Source: Pseudomonas citronellolis (GTDB lineage Bacteria > Pseudomonadota > Gammaproteobacteria > Pseudomonadales > Pseudomonadaceae). From it: DNA of 64,000 nucleotides. This document shows positions 7,902 to 17,224 of this stretch, in pieces. The stretch spans positions 1-64,000 of the forward strand of contig NZ_FOLS01000011.1 of the NCBI RefSeq assembly GCF_900112375.1. Reading direction: 5' to 3'. The number at the start of each line of letters is the position of its first letter. The stretch's first letter is position 1. The translations under genes were made by a program, and so were the position numbers. A model generated the notes under the pieces. The model searched no databases, had not been told where the DNA came from, and worked only from the letters and a program-made list of their open reading frames with translations.

Positions 7902-8903
7902 TCACTCCCCCTGCTGCGCCCGGTACGCCCCCGGCGTCAGCCCGGTCCACTTCTTGAACGCGCGGTGGAACGCCGAGGGCTCGGAGAAGCCGAGCTGGTC
8001 GGCGATGTCCTGGATCGACAATTCGTCGCGGCCCAGGTGGTAGATGGCCAGGTCGCGGCGCAGCTGGTCCTTGAGTTCCTGGAAGTTCGGGCCTTCCTCG
8101 CGCAGGTGGCGGCGCAGCGTCTGCGGGCTCATGTGCAGCTGCTGCGCCACGCTTTCCAGGTCCGGCCAGCGCCGGCAGTCGCGGCCGAGCAGGCGGCGGA
8201 TCTGGCTGGTCAGGCTGTCGCCGCCGTCCGGGCGGGCCAGCAGGTCGGCCGGGGAGTCCTTGAGGAAGTGCTTGAGGCTGCGCTCGTCCTGCAGCAGCGG
8301 CATGTCCAGGTAGCGCGCGTGGAAGCTCAGCCCGGTGCTGTCGGCGGCGAAGCGCCGCGGGCAGGGGAACAGCAGGTCGTACTCGGCGGCGTGGGCTGGC
8401 TCGGGGTAGGCGAAGCGGGCTTCTTCCAGGCGGATGCGCTGGCCGATCAGCCAACTGCCCAGGCGGTGCCAGATCACCAGCAGGCTCTCGGTGAGGAAGT
8501 GTTCCGGGTCCTGCAGTGCGCTGTGGTCGATGACCAGTTCGGCGCGCTCGCCGTCGCGGCGCAGCTCGATGCGCGGCGCGGCGGGGAACAGGTCGTAGAA
8601 GAGCGCGCCGCGGCCCAGGGCCTTCTCCAGGGTGCGGCACTGGATGATGGCGTGGCACATCATGGCGAAGGTGCCGCGCTTGCTGCGCACCTCGCCGAAG
8701 CCCATGTACTCGTCGTCGAGGTCTTCCCAGACCAGTTGGATCAGCCGGCCGAACTGCTCGGGCGAGACCCGCGCCCGCGGCTCTTCGAGCAAGGCCGGCT
8801 GGATGCCGGCGGCGCGCAGCAGGGGCAGGGGGTCGTGGCCCTGCTGGCGGGCGCCGCGCAGGGCGGCGCGGACGAAATGGCTGGCGATGGTGCGTTCACG
8901 CAT
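7902..8903 (-). CDS. AraC-family transcriptional regulator with N-terminal ligand domain
   Basis: This 333-residue regulator has an arabinose-binding-type N-terminal domain of about 200 residues. A C-terminal AraC double helix-turn-helix covers about residues 235-330 (LESVAQQLHMSPQTLRRHLREEG and IQDIADQLGFSEPSAFHRAFKKWTG). The ATG at 8903 has AAGGAA 5 nt upstream. It is divergent from dctA, and three palindromes lie between them, so it may control itself or dctA. The inducer is unknown; relatives such as ArgR/OruR-type regulators respond to small metabolites. Confidence 0.85.
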   Translation of the reverse strand: MRERTIASHFVRAALRGARQQGHDPLPLLRAAGIQPALLEEPRARVSPEQFGRLIQLVWEDLDDEYMGFGEVRSKRGTFAMMCHAIIQCRTLEKALGRGALFYDLFPAAPRIELRRDGERAELVIDHSALQDPEHFLTESLLVIWHRLGSWLIGQRIRLEEARFAYPEPAHAAEYDLLFPCPRRFAADSTGLSFHARYLDMPLLQDERSLKHFLKDSPADLLARPDGGDSLTSQIRRLLGRDCRRWPDLESVAQQLHMSPQTLRRHLREEGPNFQELKDQLRRDLAIYHLGRDELSIQDIADQLGFSEPSAFHRAFKKWTGLTPGAYRAQQGE

Positions 8904-8983
8904 GGGTTTTCCTTGTTCTGCTGCGTGTGTGCCGGGCGCCGGTTCGCGGCGGCCGTGGGGCAAATCTAAGGCACCCGGGGCCC

Positions 8984-9040
8984 TGGCGGATACCCGCCAA
9001 GTGGCGGGAAACCCGCCGCGGGCTTGGCGGGTTTCCGCCA
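8984..9040 (+). promoter_or_regulatory. three palindromic sites, likely enhancer for dctA or operators of the AraC regulator
   Basis: Three related palindromes lie in a row: TGGCGGATACCCGCCA (8984-8999), TGGCGGGAAACCCGCC (9002-9017) and TGGCGGGTTTCCGCCA (9025-9040). They are 75-130 bp upstream of the sigma-54 promoter, the usual distance for an enhancer-binding protein such as DctD. They also lie 81-137 bp upstream of the divergent AraC gene. Which protein binds is not shown by the sequence. Confidence 0.6.
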
Positions 9041-9114
9041 TCGATCAGCCCGCATGTTGCTTTAGTGATTTATTAAGCTGTTGAAATTAAAGTGAAAATT
9101 AAAGGATGGCGATT

Positions 9115-9130
9115 TGGCACAGGGCTTGCC
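9115..9130 (+). promoter_or_regulatory. sigma-54 (RpoN) promoter of dctA
   Basis: TGGCACAGGGCTTGCC keeps the invariant GG at -24 and GC at -12 with correct spacing. It lies about 125 bp upstream of the dctA start. DctA expression under RpoN and the DctB/DctD system is established for Pseudomonas and rhizobia. Confidence 0.75.
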
Positions 9131-9255
9131 AATAGGGTTCAAGGCCTGCCGACGGGCAGGACGAAAACAAATTCTCCCACTGAAGGGAGATAACGCTTCG
9201 GGCAACGCGCCGCCGCCAGGAAGGCGGGCCGCCAGCTCAAGAGGACCCTGCCGCA

Positions 9256-10548
9256 ATGACCAAGCAACCCTTCTACAAGAGCCTGTACGTGCAGGTGCTG
9301 ATCGCCATCGCCATCGGCATCGCCCTGGGCCACTACTATCCGCAGACCGCGGTGCTGATGAAGCCCCTGGGCGACGGCTTCGTCAAACTGATCAAGATGG
9401 CCATCGCGCCGATCATCTTCTGCACCGTGGTCACCGGCATCGCCGGCATGCAGAGCATGAAGGCTGTAGGCAAGACCGGCGGCATGGCCCTGCTGTACTT
9501 CGAGATCGTCTCGACCATCGCGCTGATCATCGGCCTAGTGGTGGTCAACGTGGTCCAGCCCGGCGCCGGCATGCACGTCGACCCGGCCAGCCTGGACACC
9601 AGCAAGATCGCCGCCTACGCCGCCGCCGGCGCGAAGCAGAGCACCGTCGACTTCCTGATGAACATCATCCCCAACACCGTGGTCGGCGCCTTCGCCAACG
9701 GTGACATCCTGCAGGTGCTGTTCTTCTCCGTGCTGTTCGGCTACGCCCTGCACCGCCTGGGCAGCTACGGCCAGCCGATCTTCCAGTTCATCGAGCGCTT
9801 CACCCAGGTGATGTTCAACATCATCAACGTGATCATGAAGGTCGCTCCCATCGGTGCCTTCGGCGCCATGGCCTTCACCATCGGCGCCTACGGCGTGGGC
9901 TCGCTGGTGCAGCTGGGCCAGCTGATGGCCTGCTTCTACATCACCTGCCTGCTGTTCGTGCTCATCGTCCTGGGCGGCATCGCCCGCGCCCACGGCTTCA
10001 ACATCCTGAAGTTCATCAAATACATCCGCGAGGAGCTGCTGATCGTCCTCGGCACCTCGTCCTCGGAATCGGCGCTGCCGCGCATGATCGCCAAGATGGA
10101 GAAGCTGGGCTGCGACAAGAGCGTGGTCGGCCTGGTGATCCCCACCGGCTACTCGTTCAACCTCGACGGCACCTCGATCTACCTGACCATGGCCGCGGTA
10201 TTCATCGCCCAGGCCACCGACACCCCGATGGACATCACCCACCAGCTCACCCTGCTGCTGGTGCTGCTGATCGCCTCCAAGGGCGCGGCGGGCGTCACCG
10301 GTTCGGGCTTCATCGTCCTGGCCGCCACCCTGTCCGCCGTGGGCCACCTGCCGGTCGCCGGCCTGGCGCTGATCCTCGGCATCGACCGCTTCATGTCCGA
10401 GGCCCGCGCGCTGACCAACCTGGTAGGTAACGGCGTGGCTACCGTGGTGGTCGCCAAGTGGTGCAAGCAGCTGGACTCCGCGCAACTGGAGCGCGAACTG
10501 GCCGCCGGCCCGTCGGCGCTGGAAGCCAAGGAGGCCCAGGCCGCCTGA
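9256..10548 (+). CDS. dctA: C4-dicarboxylate:cation symporter DctA
   Basis: This 430-residue inner-membrane carrier of the DAACS family imports succinate, fumarate and malate. Family signatures are present: the serine-rich re-entrant loop [12 protein letters not shown], the substrate site [18 protein letters not shown], and [14 protein letters not shown], followed by [28 protein letters not shown]. Hydrophobic segments run through most of the protein. GAGGA precedes the ATG. A sigma-54 promoter and palindromic upstream sites point to control by a two-component system sensing dicarboxylates, with a strong terminator after the gene. Confidence 0.95.
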   Translation: MTKQPFYKSLYVQVLIAIAIGIALGHYYPQTAVLMKPLGDGFVKLIKMAIAPIIFCTVVTGIAGMQSMKAVGKTGGMALLYFEIVSTIALIIGLVVVNVVQPGAGMHVDPASLDTSKIAAYAAAGAKQSTVDFLMNIIPNTVVGAFANGDILQVLFFSVLFGYALHRLGSYGQPIFQFIERFTQVMFNIINVIMKVAPIGAFGAMAFTIGAYGVGSLVQLGQLMACFYITCLLFVLIVLGGIARAHGFNILKFIKYIREELLIVLGTSSSESALPRMIAKMEKLGCDKSVVGLVIPTGYSFNLDGTSIYLTMAAVFIAQATDTPMDITHQLTLLLVLLIASKGAAGVTGSGFIVLAATLSAVGHLPVAGLALILGIDRFMSEARALTNLVGNGVATVVVAKWCKQLDSAQLERELAAGPSALEAKEAQAA

Positions 10549-10601
10549 TACCTCCCGGTTCTCCGGTTGGGCGTGGCGACGTGAAGCGCCGCGCCTCCTT
10601 C

Positions 10602-10628
10602 AAGCCCGCCCCCGCAGCGGGCTTTTTT
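10602..10628 (+). terminator. dctA terminator
   Basis: AAGCCCGC and GCGGGCTT form an 8-bp stem around a 7-nt loop, followed by six Ts, 53 bp after the dctA stop. Confidence 0.85.
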
Positions 10629-10705
10629 ATGGGCGGTCCGGCGCGAACGGCAAGCCCGATCGCGGACGGAGTCCGCTCCTACAGTTCCAGGAAGCACGGC
10701 TTTTC

Positions 10706-10903
10706 GTAGGATGGCGTTGAGCGAAGCGATACCCATCACCACGGCAGCATGGGTATCGCAAGCTCAACCCATCCTACGAAGAGCTCCTCGGCGCAAGACA
10801 GTTGCTCCTACGCCACCGGTACACAAGGCCCCGTAGGATGGCGTTGAGCGAAGCGATACCCATCACCATGGCCGATGGGTATCGCAGGCTCAACCCATCC
10901 TAC
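10706..10903. repeat. two GTAGGATGGCGTTGAGC palindromic elements
   Basis: Elements at 10706-10777 and 10833-10903 each consist of GTAGGATGGCGTTGAGCGAAG on one side and its near-complement CTCAACCCATCCTAC on the other. The arms surround a variable 20-bp centre. They fill the dctA-cyaB gap, which has no gene. Related copies lie at 1627, 7856, 25205 and 26245. Confidence 0.82.
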
Positions 10904-10966
10904 GAAAAGCACCCCGGTGCGCTGGGCACGACCGCTGCTCCTACGAAGGCAGCCAGCGGCACAAGC

Positions 10967-12355
10967 TCAAAGAATGATCTTGTCCTTGAGCTTCTCCACC
11001 GCCTGCTGCAGCGCCTGGATCACCCGGTCCTTGTCGAAGTTCTGCACGTTGTTGGTGTCCAGGTACATGGAGAACCCCGGCAACTCGTGCTCGATGAAGC
11101 TGGGGTTGGCGCCCAGGTCGCGGCGGAAGTCCACCGCCTGGTAGATCTGCACCGGCTTGCTGAAGCCCTTGACGCTGATCTGGCCCTTGTCGCGGCACAT
11201 GATCACGTCCTTCACCAGCGAGTAGCTCTCATGGCTGAGGAGGATCTCGCCGGCCTCGGCGGCGCTTTCCAGGCGGCTGGCGAGGTTCACCTCGCGGCCG
11301 ATGATGGTGTAGTCCATGCGCGTGTCGGCGCCGAAGTTGCCCACCGTGCAGTAGCCGGTGTTGATGCCCATGCGCACCTCCAGCGGCTTGGTGATGCCCT
11401 GGGCGCGCCACTGCTGGCGCATCACTTTCATGTGCTTGCGCATGGCCACGGCCATGGACACCGCGGCCACGGCGTCCTTCTTCGCGCCCTGGGTGGCGGG
11501 GTCGCCGAAGAACACCATCACGCAGTCGCCGACGAACTTGTCGATGGTGCCGCCGTACTTGAGGGCGATCTTCGACATTTCGTTGAGGTAGTTGTTGAGC
11601 ATGTCGGTCAGGGTTTCGGCCTCCAGCTCCTCGGACAGCTCGGTGAAGCCCTTGATGTCGGAGAAGAACACCGTGAGCTTCTTGCGCTGGGTCTCCAGGC
11701 GCACGCTGCGCCTGCCGCTGAAGATGGATTCCCAGACCTGCGGCGACAGGTACTTGGCCAGGTTGTGCGCCAGCCGCGCGGCCTTTTCCTGCTCGCGGGC
11801 GATCTCGCCGCGCACCTGGGCCAGGCGCAGGCCCTGCTGGTGGGTGAAGTAGGCAGTGACGCAGATGTAGAAGGCGCAGAACAGCACGCTGACCAGGTTC
11901 ACCAGCAGCGGCGCGTTGCCCTTGAAGCCCGGGCCGGCCAGCGCGCCGGTGAGCACCGCGGCGCTCAGCGCCATCAGCAGGGCCAGGCCGAGGGTGCGCA
12001 GGCCGCCGACGACCAGCGAGGAGAAGGCCAGGATCAGCACCAGCATCAGCGCCGGCACCACCGAGAAGCCCAGCAGGGCGGCGCCGGCGCCGGTGTGCAG
12101 GGCGTCCAGGGCCTGCAGGACCAGGCGTGTCTGCTGCGGGTGGCTGTGCTTGTAGCGGCGGCTCAGGTTCTGCGCCAGGTGCGGGTAGAGCAGGGCGTAG
12201 GGGACCATCCAGAGCGCGTCGTAGCCGAAGTACTGGCTGAAGGTGCCGGCGCTGACGGTGGCGGCCACGGCGAGGTAGGCCAGGACGCGCGAATGGTACT
12301 CGCGCAGGGGGGCGGCGCCAGGTCGGGACGGCGTTTCGGAACGGTTGGGCTTCAT
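10967..12355 (-). CDS. cyaB: class III adenylate cyclase CyaB (MASE2 domain)
   Basis: This 462-residue protein makes cAMP from ATP. The N-terminal half is a MASE2 membrane sensor domain with about six hydrophobic segments (residues 25-185). The cyclase catalytic domain follows at about 225-410. It shows the first metal aspartate in VFFSDIKGFTELSEE, the second in KFVGDCVMVFFGDP, and the transition-state region DYTIIGREVNLASRLE. CyaB is the main cyclase feeding the Vfr virulence regulon in P. aeruginosa, and length and domain order agree. The gene appears monocistronic. Confidence 0.93.
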   Translation of the reverse strand: MKPNRSETPSRPGAAPLREYHSRVLAYLAVAATVSAGTFSQYFGYDALWMVPYALLYPHLAQNLSRRYKHSHPQQTRLVLQALDALHTGAGAALLGFSVVPALMLVLILAFSSLVVGGLRTLGLALLMALSAAVLTGALAGPGFKGNAPLLVNLVSVLFCAFYICVTAYFTHQQGLRLAQVRGEIAREQEKAARLAHNLAKYLSPQVWESIFSGRRSVRLETQRKKLTVFFSDIKGFTELSEELEAETLTDMLNNYLNEMSKIALKYGGTIDKFVGDCVMVFFGDPATQGAKKDAVAAVSMAVAMRKHMKVMRQQWRAQGITKPLEVRMGINTGYCTVGNFGADTRMDYTIIGREVNLASRLESAAEAGEILLSHESYSLVKDVIMCRDKGQISVKGFSKPVQIYQAVDFRRDLGANPSFIEHELPGFSMYLDTNNVQNFDKDRVIQALQQAVEKLKDKIIL

Positions 12356-12485
12356 GCGCTCGGATTATCCCTGATCGGTGATGGCGCATTCTGACGTGCG
12401 CCTTCCACAAGTACGACCTGGGGATCTTAACCAAGCGCCCATCCGCCGGCCAGTGACGATTCATCGCCCCGGCCGGCGGCCGGTT

Positions 12486-13064
12486 TCAGTCGGCGTCCCG
12501 CGCCATGTAGATGGACTGCCGCGGCTTGGCGAAGACGCGCCGCAGCATCGGCTCGAAGAACTCCAGCGGCAGCGTCTCGCCCTCGGGGTCGAAGGCCGCG
12601 GCGTCGTAGCGCGCGCAGAACTCGATGGTCTGCTCGAACTGCGGGTGGTCCTTGAACTGCTCGCGCAGGTGGCGGTCCAGGCCCAGGTGGTGGAAGAAGT
12701 AGTAGCCCTGGAAGATCGCGTGCTTCTCGATCATCCAGTGGTTCTCCGGGCTGACGAAGGGCTTGAGGATGGCCGCGGCGATGTCGGCGTGGTTGTAGGA
12801 ACCGAGGGTGTCGCCGATGTCGTGGAGCAGGGCGCAGACCACGTATTCCTCGTCGCGGCCGTCGCGGTGGGCCAGGGTGGCGGTCTGCAGCGAGTGGCTC
12901 AGGCGGTCCACCGGGAAGCCGCCGAAGTCGCCGTCGAGCAGGCGCAGGTGGGTGAGGATGCGGTCGGGCAACTGGGTGGCGTAGGCGGCGAAGTCCTGGG
13001 CGATGATCGACCAGTCCTCGACGCTGCCGTCTTCCATGTGGGTGAACTTGGCGCGGGCATTCAT
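12486..13064 (-). CDS. HD-domain metal-dependent phosphohydrolase
   Basis: This 192-residue protein has an HD-type core: a first histidine in RLSHSLQTATLAHRDG and the HD pair in CALLHDIGDTLGSYNHADIAA. Further histidines in ENHWMIEKHAIFQGYYF probably complete the metal site. HD proteins hydrolyse phosphate esters or act as mixed-valent iron oxygenases. The pattern of extra histidines resembles the smaller oxygenase-like HD proteins, but no function can be fixed. It lies between cyaB and a LuxR regulator, all leftward. Confidence 0.78.
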   Translation of the reverse strand: MNARAKFTHMEDGSVEDWSIIAQDFAAYATQLPDRILTHLRLLDGDFGGFPVDRLSHSLQTATLAHRDGRDEEYVVCALLHDIGDTLGSYNHADIAAAILKPFVSPENHWMIEKHAIFQGYYFFHHLGLDRHLREQFKDHPQFEQTIEFCARYDAAAFDPEGETLPLEFFEPMLRRVFAKPRQSIYMARDAD

Positions 13065-13227
13065 CGGGCTGTCCTCTTGTGATTGTCGTTTGGACGGCCT
13101 TCAGTCTAGGGGCCCGGCCGTAGCCGGCCAGTGGCCGCGGCGGACAGGCTGCTGTCTCTCCGGACACGCCCATTCAGGCCGCGAAGCTCCCCGCGCGGGC
13201 GCATTCGCCGGGTCGATGGAGCCTGCC

Positions 13228-14058
13228 TCAGGGGTTCTCCGGGTCGTGTCCGAGGGACTGCAGGAACAGCGAGAACAGCTCCGGCTGCGAGGAGATGTCG
13301 AGCTTGGCGTAGAGGTGCCGGCGGTGGACCTTGATGGTCTCCGGAGAGATCGCCAGGCGCTCGGCCATGGCCTTGGAGGAGTAGCCGCGCAGGATCAGCC
13401 GGGCGATCTCCAGCTCGCGCTCGGAGAGCACCCCGGCGCCGAAGTGGCTGAGGGCGTCGCGCACCTGGGTGGCCACGCCCTCCGGGTTCGCCGGCAGCAG
13501 GCGCTGGCTGCGCTGCTGCCAGTGCTGCTGCATCAGCGCCAGCACCCAGGGGCAGAGCATCGCCAGCAGGCCGCACTGTGCGGCGTCGAACGGCTTGCGC
13601 ATGCCCAGGGACAGCGACAGCGCGCCCTGGCCGGGCAACTGCAGGATGAACTGCACCTCGTCTTCCAGCACGTTGTCGTGGAAGTAGTTGAGGAAGTACT
13701 CGCTCTGGCGGAACTGGTCCGGGGCGACTTCCTCCAGGCGGTACAGGCCGCTGGGCAGGCCTTCGCGGCAGGCCTGGTAGAAGGGGTCGAGCTGGTACAG
13801 GCCGCTGAGGTAGGCGGGCATGGCCGCCGAGACGGCCTGTGGATCGGCGTCGTATTCCTCCAGCGCCACCGGGATGGCGTTGGCGGGGTAGAAGGCCGCC
13901 AGGGCGTTGTCGAACGGCAGCCACTGGTGCAGCAGCAGGATCAACTGCTTCCAGAAGCGCGGCTGGCCGATCTGCTCGATGGCGCGGCCGAGGTTGGCGT
14001 GCATGCCGACTTCGCGAAACAGGTTGTGCATCCCCGGGGCTCCGGCGCGAAAGGTCAC
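13228..14058 (-). CDS. LuxR-family transcriptional regulator
   Basis: This 276-residue regulator has a C-terminal LuxR/FixJ helix-turn-helix (about residues 208-270: LSERELEIARLILRGYSSKAMAERLAISPETIKVHRRHLYAKL). The N-terminal 200 residues match no receiver or autoinducer domain that can be named by eye. Translation probably starts at the GTG at 14058, which has AGAGGA 6 nt upstream. It is divergent from the permease/aminopeptidase pair starting at 14228, which it may regulate; that is an inference from position. Confidence 0.85.
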   Translation of the reverse strand: MTFRAGAPGMHNLFREVGMHANLGRAIEQIGQPRFWKQLILLLHQWLPFDNALAAFYPANAIPVALEEYDADPQAVSAAMPAYLSGLYQLDPFYQACREGLPSGLYRLEEVAPDQFRQSEYFLNYFHDNVLEDEVQFILQLPGQGALSLSLGMRKPFDAAQCGLLAMLCPWVLALMQQHWQQRSQRLLPANPEGVATQVRDALSHFGAGVLSERELEIARLILRGYSSKAMAERLAISPETIKVHRRHLYAKLDISSQPELFSLFLQSLGHDPENP

Positions 14059-14227
14059 CCGGTTTCCTCTTTTTCAGGCCCCGCCGTCAAGGGGCGTAAC
14101 CCCAAATGGTGATTGGCCGCCAGGGCCCGGCCGCCCAGACTGCGGGCCATGCAGCGCCCCGCGCAGAGGGCGCCACAAGGGTTTTCGTTCCTGCCTCAAC
14201 CGCCAATAACAATTCGAGGAAAACGAC

Positions 14228-15592
14228 ATGAGCTCTCCCGCAGCGCCGGACGGCGCGCTCAAGCCCAGCCTGGGCGTGTTCGACGTGGTCGCCATCACCG
14301 TCTCGGCGGTCACCCCCGCCAGCAGCGTATTCGTCATCGCTCCCTTCGCCATCCAGCAGGCCGGCAGCGGCGCCTTCCTGGCCTTCGTCATGGCCGCGGC
14401 GCTGGCGCTGATGTTCGCCTGGTGCTACGCCGAGCTGGGCCGCGCGCACAGCTCGGCCGGCGGCGAGTACGTCTACGCCAAGCGGGTGTTCGGCGGCATG
14501 GCCGGCTACGCCACCTTCCTCGCCGTGCTGGTCTCGCTGCTGTTCATCCCGCCGGTGCTGGCCACGGGCGCGGCCACCTACCTCAACGGCGCGCTGGGCA
14601 CGCAGTTCGACACCCAGACCGTGGCCCTGGTCATAGTCGCCGCCAGCTACGTGCTGGGCATCCTCAACATCCGCGTCAACGCCTGGGTCACCGGGGTCTT
14701 CCTGCTCTGCGAAGTGGCCGCGCTGCTGGTGATAGTGGTGCTCGGCTTCGGCCACGCCAGCCAGCCGCTGAGCGTGCTGCTGCAGCCGCAGACGCTGAGC
14801 GGCGGCGTGCTGGCGGCGGCGCCCTGGGCGCTGGTGATAGGCGCGGTGGGCACAGCGGTGTTCTCCTACAACGGCTTCGGCGGCGCGGTGCTCCTGGCCG
14901 AGGACATGAAGGACGGCGGCCGCAGCGTGCACCGCGCGGTGCTCTGGTCGCTGGTGCTGGTGGTGGTGATCGAACTGGTGCCGCTGACCGCGCTGCTGAT
15001 CGGCGCGCCCTCGCTCAAGGACATGCTCGCCAGCCCCGACCCCATCGGCTACCTGCTCACCGCCCACGGCAACGCCACGCTGTCGCGGCTGGTCAGCGCC
15101 GGCATCTTCCTCTCGGTGTTCAACGCCATAGTCGCGATCGTCATCCAGGTCGGCCGGGTGATCTTCAGCAGCGGCCGCGACGCCCTCTGGACGCCGACGC
15201 TGAACCGCGCCTTCACCCGCATCCACCCGCGCTGGGAGTCGCCCTGGCTGGCCACGCTGTTCCTCGGCGTGCCCTCGGCGGCGCTGAGCTTCAGCTCCAA
15301 CCTGGAGGAACTGACCTCCTTCACCGTGCTGCTGCTGGTGCTGATCTACCTGGTGGTGGCCCTGTGCGCGCTGTTCAGCCGCGTGCTGCGTCGCGACCGC
15401 GAGCACCCCTACCGCATGCCGCTGTGGCCGCTGCCGGCGCTGCTGGCGGTGGTCGGCGCCGGCTACCTGCTGCTCAACCTGTTGCTGGAAGCCTCGGCGC
15501 GGGATGTGATGACCATTATCGGGATACTGGCCGTGTCGGTGATTCTCTACGGCACCTACGGCAAGTTGAGCCCGGCTTTCCAGAAACTCTGA
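14228..15592 (+). CDS. APC-superfamily amino acid permease
   Basis: This 454-residue membrane protein has about 12 hydrophobic segments. It carries the APC-family first-helix motif (FDVVAITVSAVTPASSVFVIAPF) and SSAGGEYVYAKRVFG, the usual segment after helix 2. It should import an amino acid or amine by cation symport. AATTCGAGGAAA precedes the ATG. The P1-family aminopeptidase begins 17 bp after its stop, so the two form an operon that may import and cleave a peptide or amide substrate. Confidence 0.86.
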   Translation: MSSPAAPDGALKPSLGVFDVVAITVSAVTPASSVFVIAPFAIQQAGSGAFLAFVMAAALALMFAWCYAELGRAHSSAGGEYVYAKRVFGGMAGYATFLAVLVSLLFIPPVLATGAATYLNGALGTQFDTQTVALVIVAASYVLGILNIRVNAWVTGVFLLCEVAALLVIVVLGFGHASQPLSVLLQPQTLSGGVLAAAPWALVIGAVGTAVFSYNGFGGAVLLAEDMKDGGRSVHRAVLWSLVLVVVIELVPLTALLIGAPSLKDMLASPDPIGYLLTAHGNATLSRLVSAGIFLSVFNAIVAIVIQVGRVIFSSGRDALWTPTLNRAFTRIHPRWESPWLATLFLGVPSAALSFSSNLEELTSFTVLLLVLIYLVVALCALFSRVLRRDREHPYRMPLWPLPALLAVVGAGYLLLNLLLEASARDVMTIIGILAVSVILYGTYGKLSPAFQKL

Positions 15593-15609
15593 AGACCACA
15601 GGAGTCCCC

Positions 15610-16710
15610 ATGCGCGCTCGTCAACTCGGCATCACCCTGGGCCTGGGCACGCCCGGCGCATTCAATGCCATCACCGATGTCCCCGGCGTCCGCGTCGGCC
15701 ACAGCACGCTGATCGCCGAGCGCGATGGCAAGCAGGTGTGCACCGGCGTCACCATTGTCCAGCCCCGCGCCGGCGAGGCCCGCCTGCAACCCTGCTTCGC
15801 CGGCGTCCATGTGCTCAACGGCAACGGCGATGCCACGGGCCTGGAGTGGATCCGCGAGGCCGGCCTGCTGACCACGCCGATCGCCATCACCAACACCCAC
15901 AGCGTCGGCGTGGTGCGCGACGCCCTGGTGGCCGCCGAGCGCGACGCCCTGGGCGACCCGGCAGTGTACTGGTGCATGCCGGTGGTGATGGAGACCTACG
16001 ACGGCCTGCTCAACGACATCTGGGGTCAGCACGTCGGCCCCGAGCAGGTGCGCCAGGCCCTGGCCGGCGCCGAGTCCGGGCCCGTGGCCGAAGGCCCGGT
16101 GGGCGGCGGCACCGGGATGATCTGCCACGAGTTCAAGGGCGGCATCGGCAGCGCCTCGCGCAAGCTGCCGGCGGAGCAGGGCGGCTGGACTGTCGGTGTG
16201 CTGGTCCAGGCCAACCACGGCCAGCGCCGCGAACTGCGCGTCGACGGCTACCCGGTGGGCCGGGTGCTGGGCGACATTCCCTCGCCCTTCGCGGAAAAGG
16301 GCGAGCCGGGCATGGGCTCGATCGTGGTCATCATCGCCACCGACGCGCCGCTGCTGCCGCACCAGTGCCAGCGCCTGGCGCAGCGCGCCTCCATCGGCAT
16401 CGCCCGCACCGGCGGCGGCACCGAGGACAGCAGCGGCGACATCTTCCTGGCCTTCGCCACCGGCAACCGGGACCTGCCGCCGGCCGACTACGGTCGCAAG
16501 GGCCTGCCGCAGAGCACGCCGCTGCAGATGCTCAACAACGAGCACATCTCGCCGCTGTTCGCCGCGGCGGCGGAAGCGGTGGAGGAAGCCATCGTCAACG
16601 CCATCCTGGCCGGCCGCGAGATGAGCACGGCGGACGGCACGCTGGTGCCGGCATTGGGCGGGGAGCGCCTGCTGGAGGCGTTGCGCGAGGTGGGGTGGCG
16701 GCAGCGCTGA
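15610..16710 (+). CDS. P1-family self-processing aminopeptidase (DmpA/BapA type)
   Basis: This 366-residue protein belongs to the Ntn-hydrolase-like family of L-aminopeptidase/D-esterase and beta-peptidyl aminopeptidase. These enzymes cleave themselves before a serine that becomes the new N-terminal nucleophile; here it is the serine in GEPGMGSIVVIIATDAPL, near residue 239. Other conserved parts are GVRVGHSTL, CTGVTIVQPR, NTHSVGVVRDAL, and ARTGGGTEDSSGDIFLAFATGN. No signal peptide is seen. It is cotranscribed with the upstream permease, which suggests use of imported peptides or amides. Confidence 0.9.
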   Translation: MRARQLGITLGLGTPGAFNAITDVPGVRVGHSTLIAERDGKQVCTGVTIVQPRAGEARLQPCFAGVHVLNGNGDATGLEWIREAGLLTTPIAITNTHSVGVVRDALVAAERDALGDPAVYWCMPVVMETYDGLLNDIWGQHVGPEQVRQALAGAESGPVAEGPVGGGTGMICHEFKGGIGSASRKLPAEQGGWTVGVLVQANHGQRRELRVDGYPVGRVLGDIPSPFAEKGEPGMGSIVVIIATDAPLLPHQCQRLAQRASIGIARTGGGTEDSSGDIFLAFATGNRDLPPADYGRKGLPQSTPLQMLNNEHISPLFAAAAEAVEEAIVNAILAGREMSTADGTLVPALGGERLLEALREVGWRQR

Positions 16711-16788
16711 GGAGGCGGGGGTTCCGTCCGCGATTCATGCGCAGGTCGCGCTCCTACCTGGGAATGACATCGGCGCGCGGGTTTTCCC

Positions 16789-17196
16789 TCACCCCAGCCC
16801 TCTCTCGGAGGGAGAGGGGGCTGGTCCGTGCCGAGAGGCGGCCTGGTTTCAGCCGGCAATCCCTGTGCTGGCCGGCTAACGCCGAAATACCAACGCACTC
16901 CGAACGGTCCCCTCTCCCTCTGGGAGAGGGTTAGGGTGAGGGGGCCGCAGGCCTGCCCAGGCCATGAGGCACGGCATTTCCCCTGCCCGCGAATCGCGCG
17001 CAGGGCGCGCTCCTACAGGGGAATGGAGTGGTGGGGCCGCGTAGGAGCGGATCTCATCCGCGAATCGCGCCGGGACGTCCGGCCATCGCGGACAAGGTCC
17101 GCTCCTACGGTACGGGCAGGCCCGGCTTCTCGTAGGAGCGAGCTTGCTCGCGAACAAACGCTGTGCCATGCGGTTCGCGAGCAAGCTCGCTCCTAC
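16789..17196. repeat. block of REP-like elements
   Basis: The 514-bp gap between the aminopeptidase and the sulfate-binding protein holds only repeats. They are an inverted pair of CCCTCTC-rich elements at 16789-16825 and 16910-16946, a partial GCGCAGGGCGCGCTCCTAC element ending at 17016, a GTAGGAGCGGATC element at 17041-17108, and a perfect GTAGGAGCGAGCTTGCTCGC palindrome at 17132-17196. No gene is visible. Confidence 0.8.
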
Positions 17197-17224
17197 GAAG
17201 AGCGCCTCGGCGCAGCGGGCGCTA

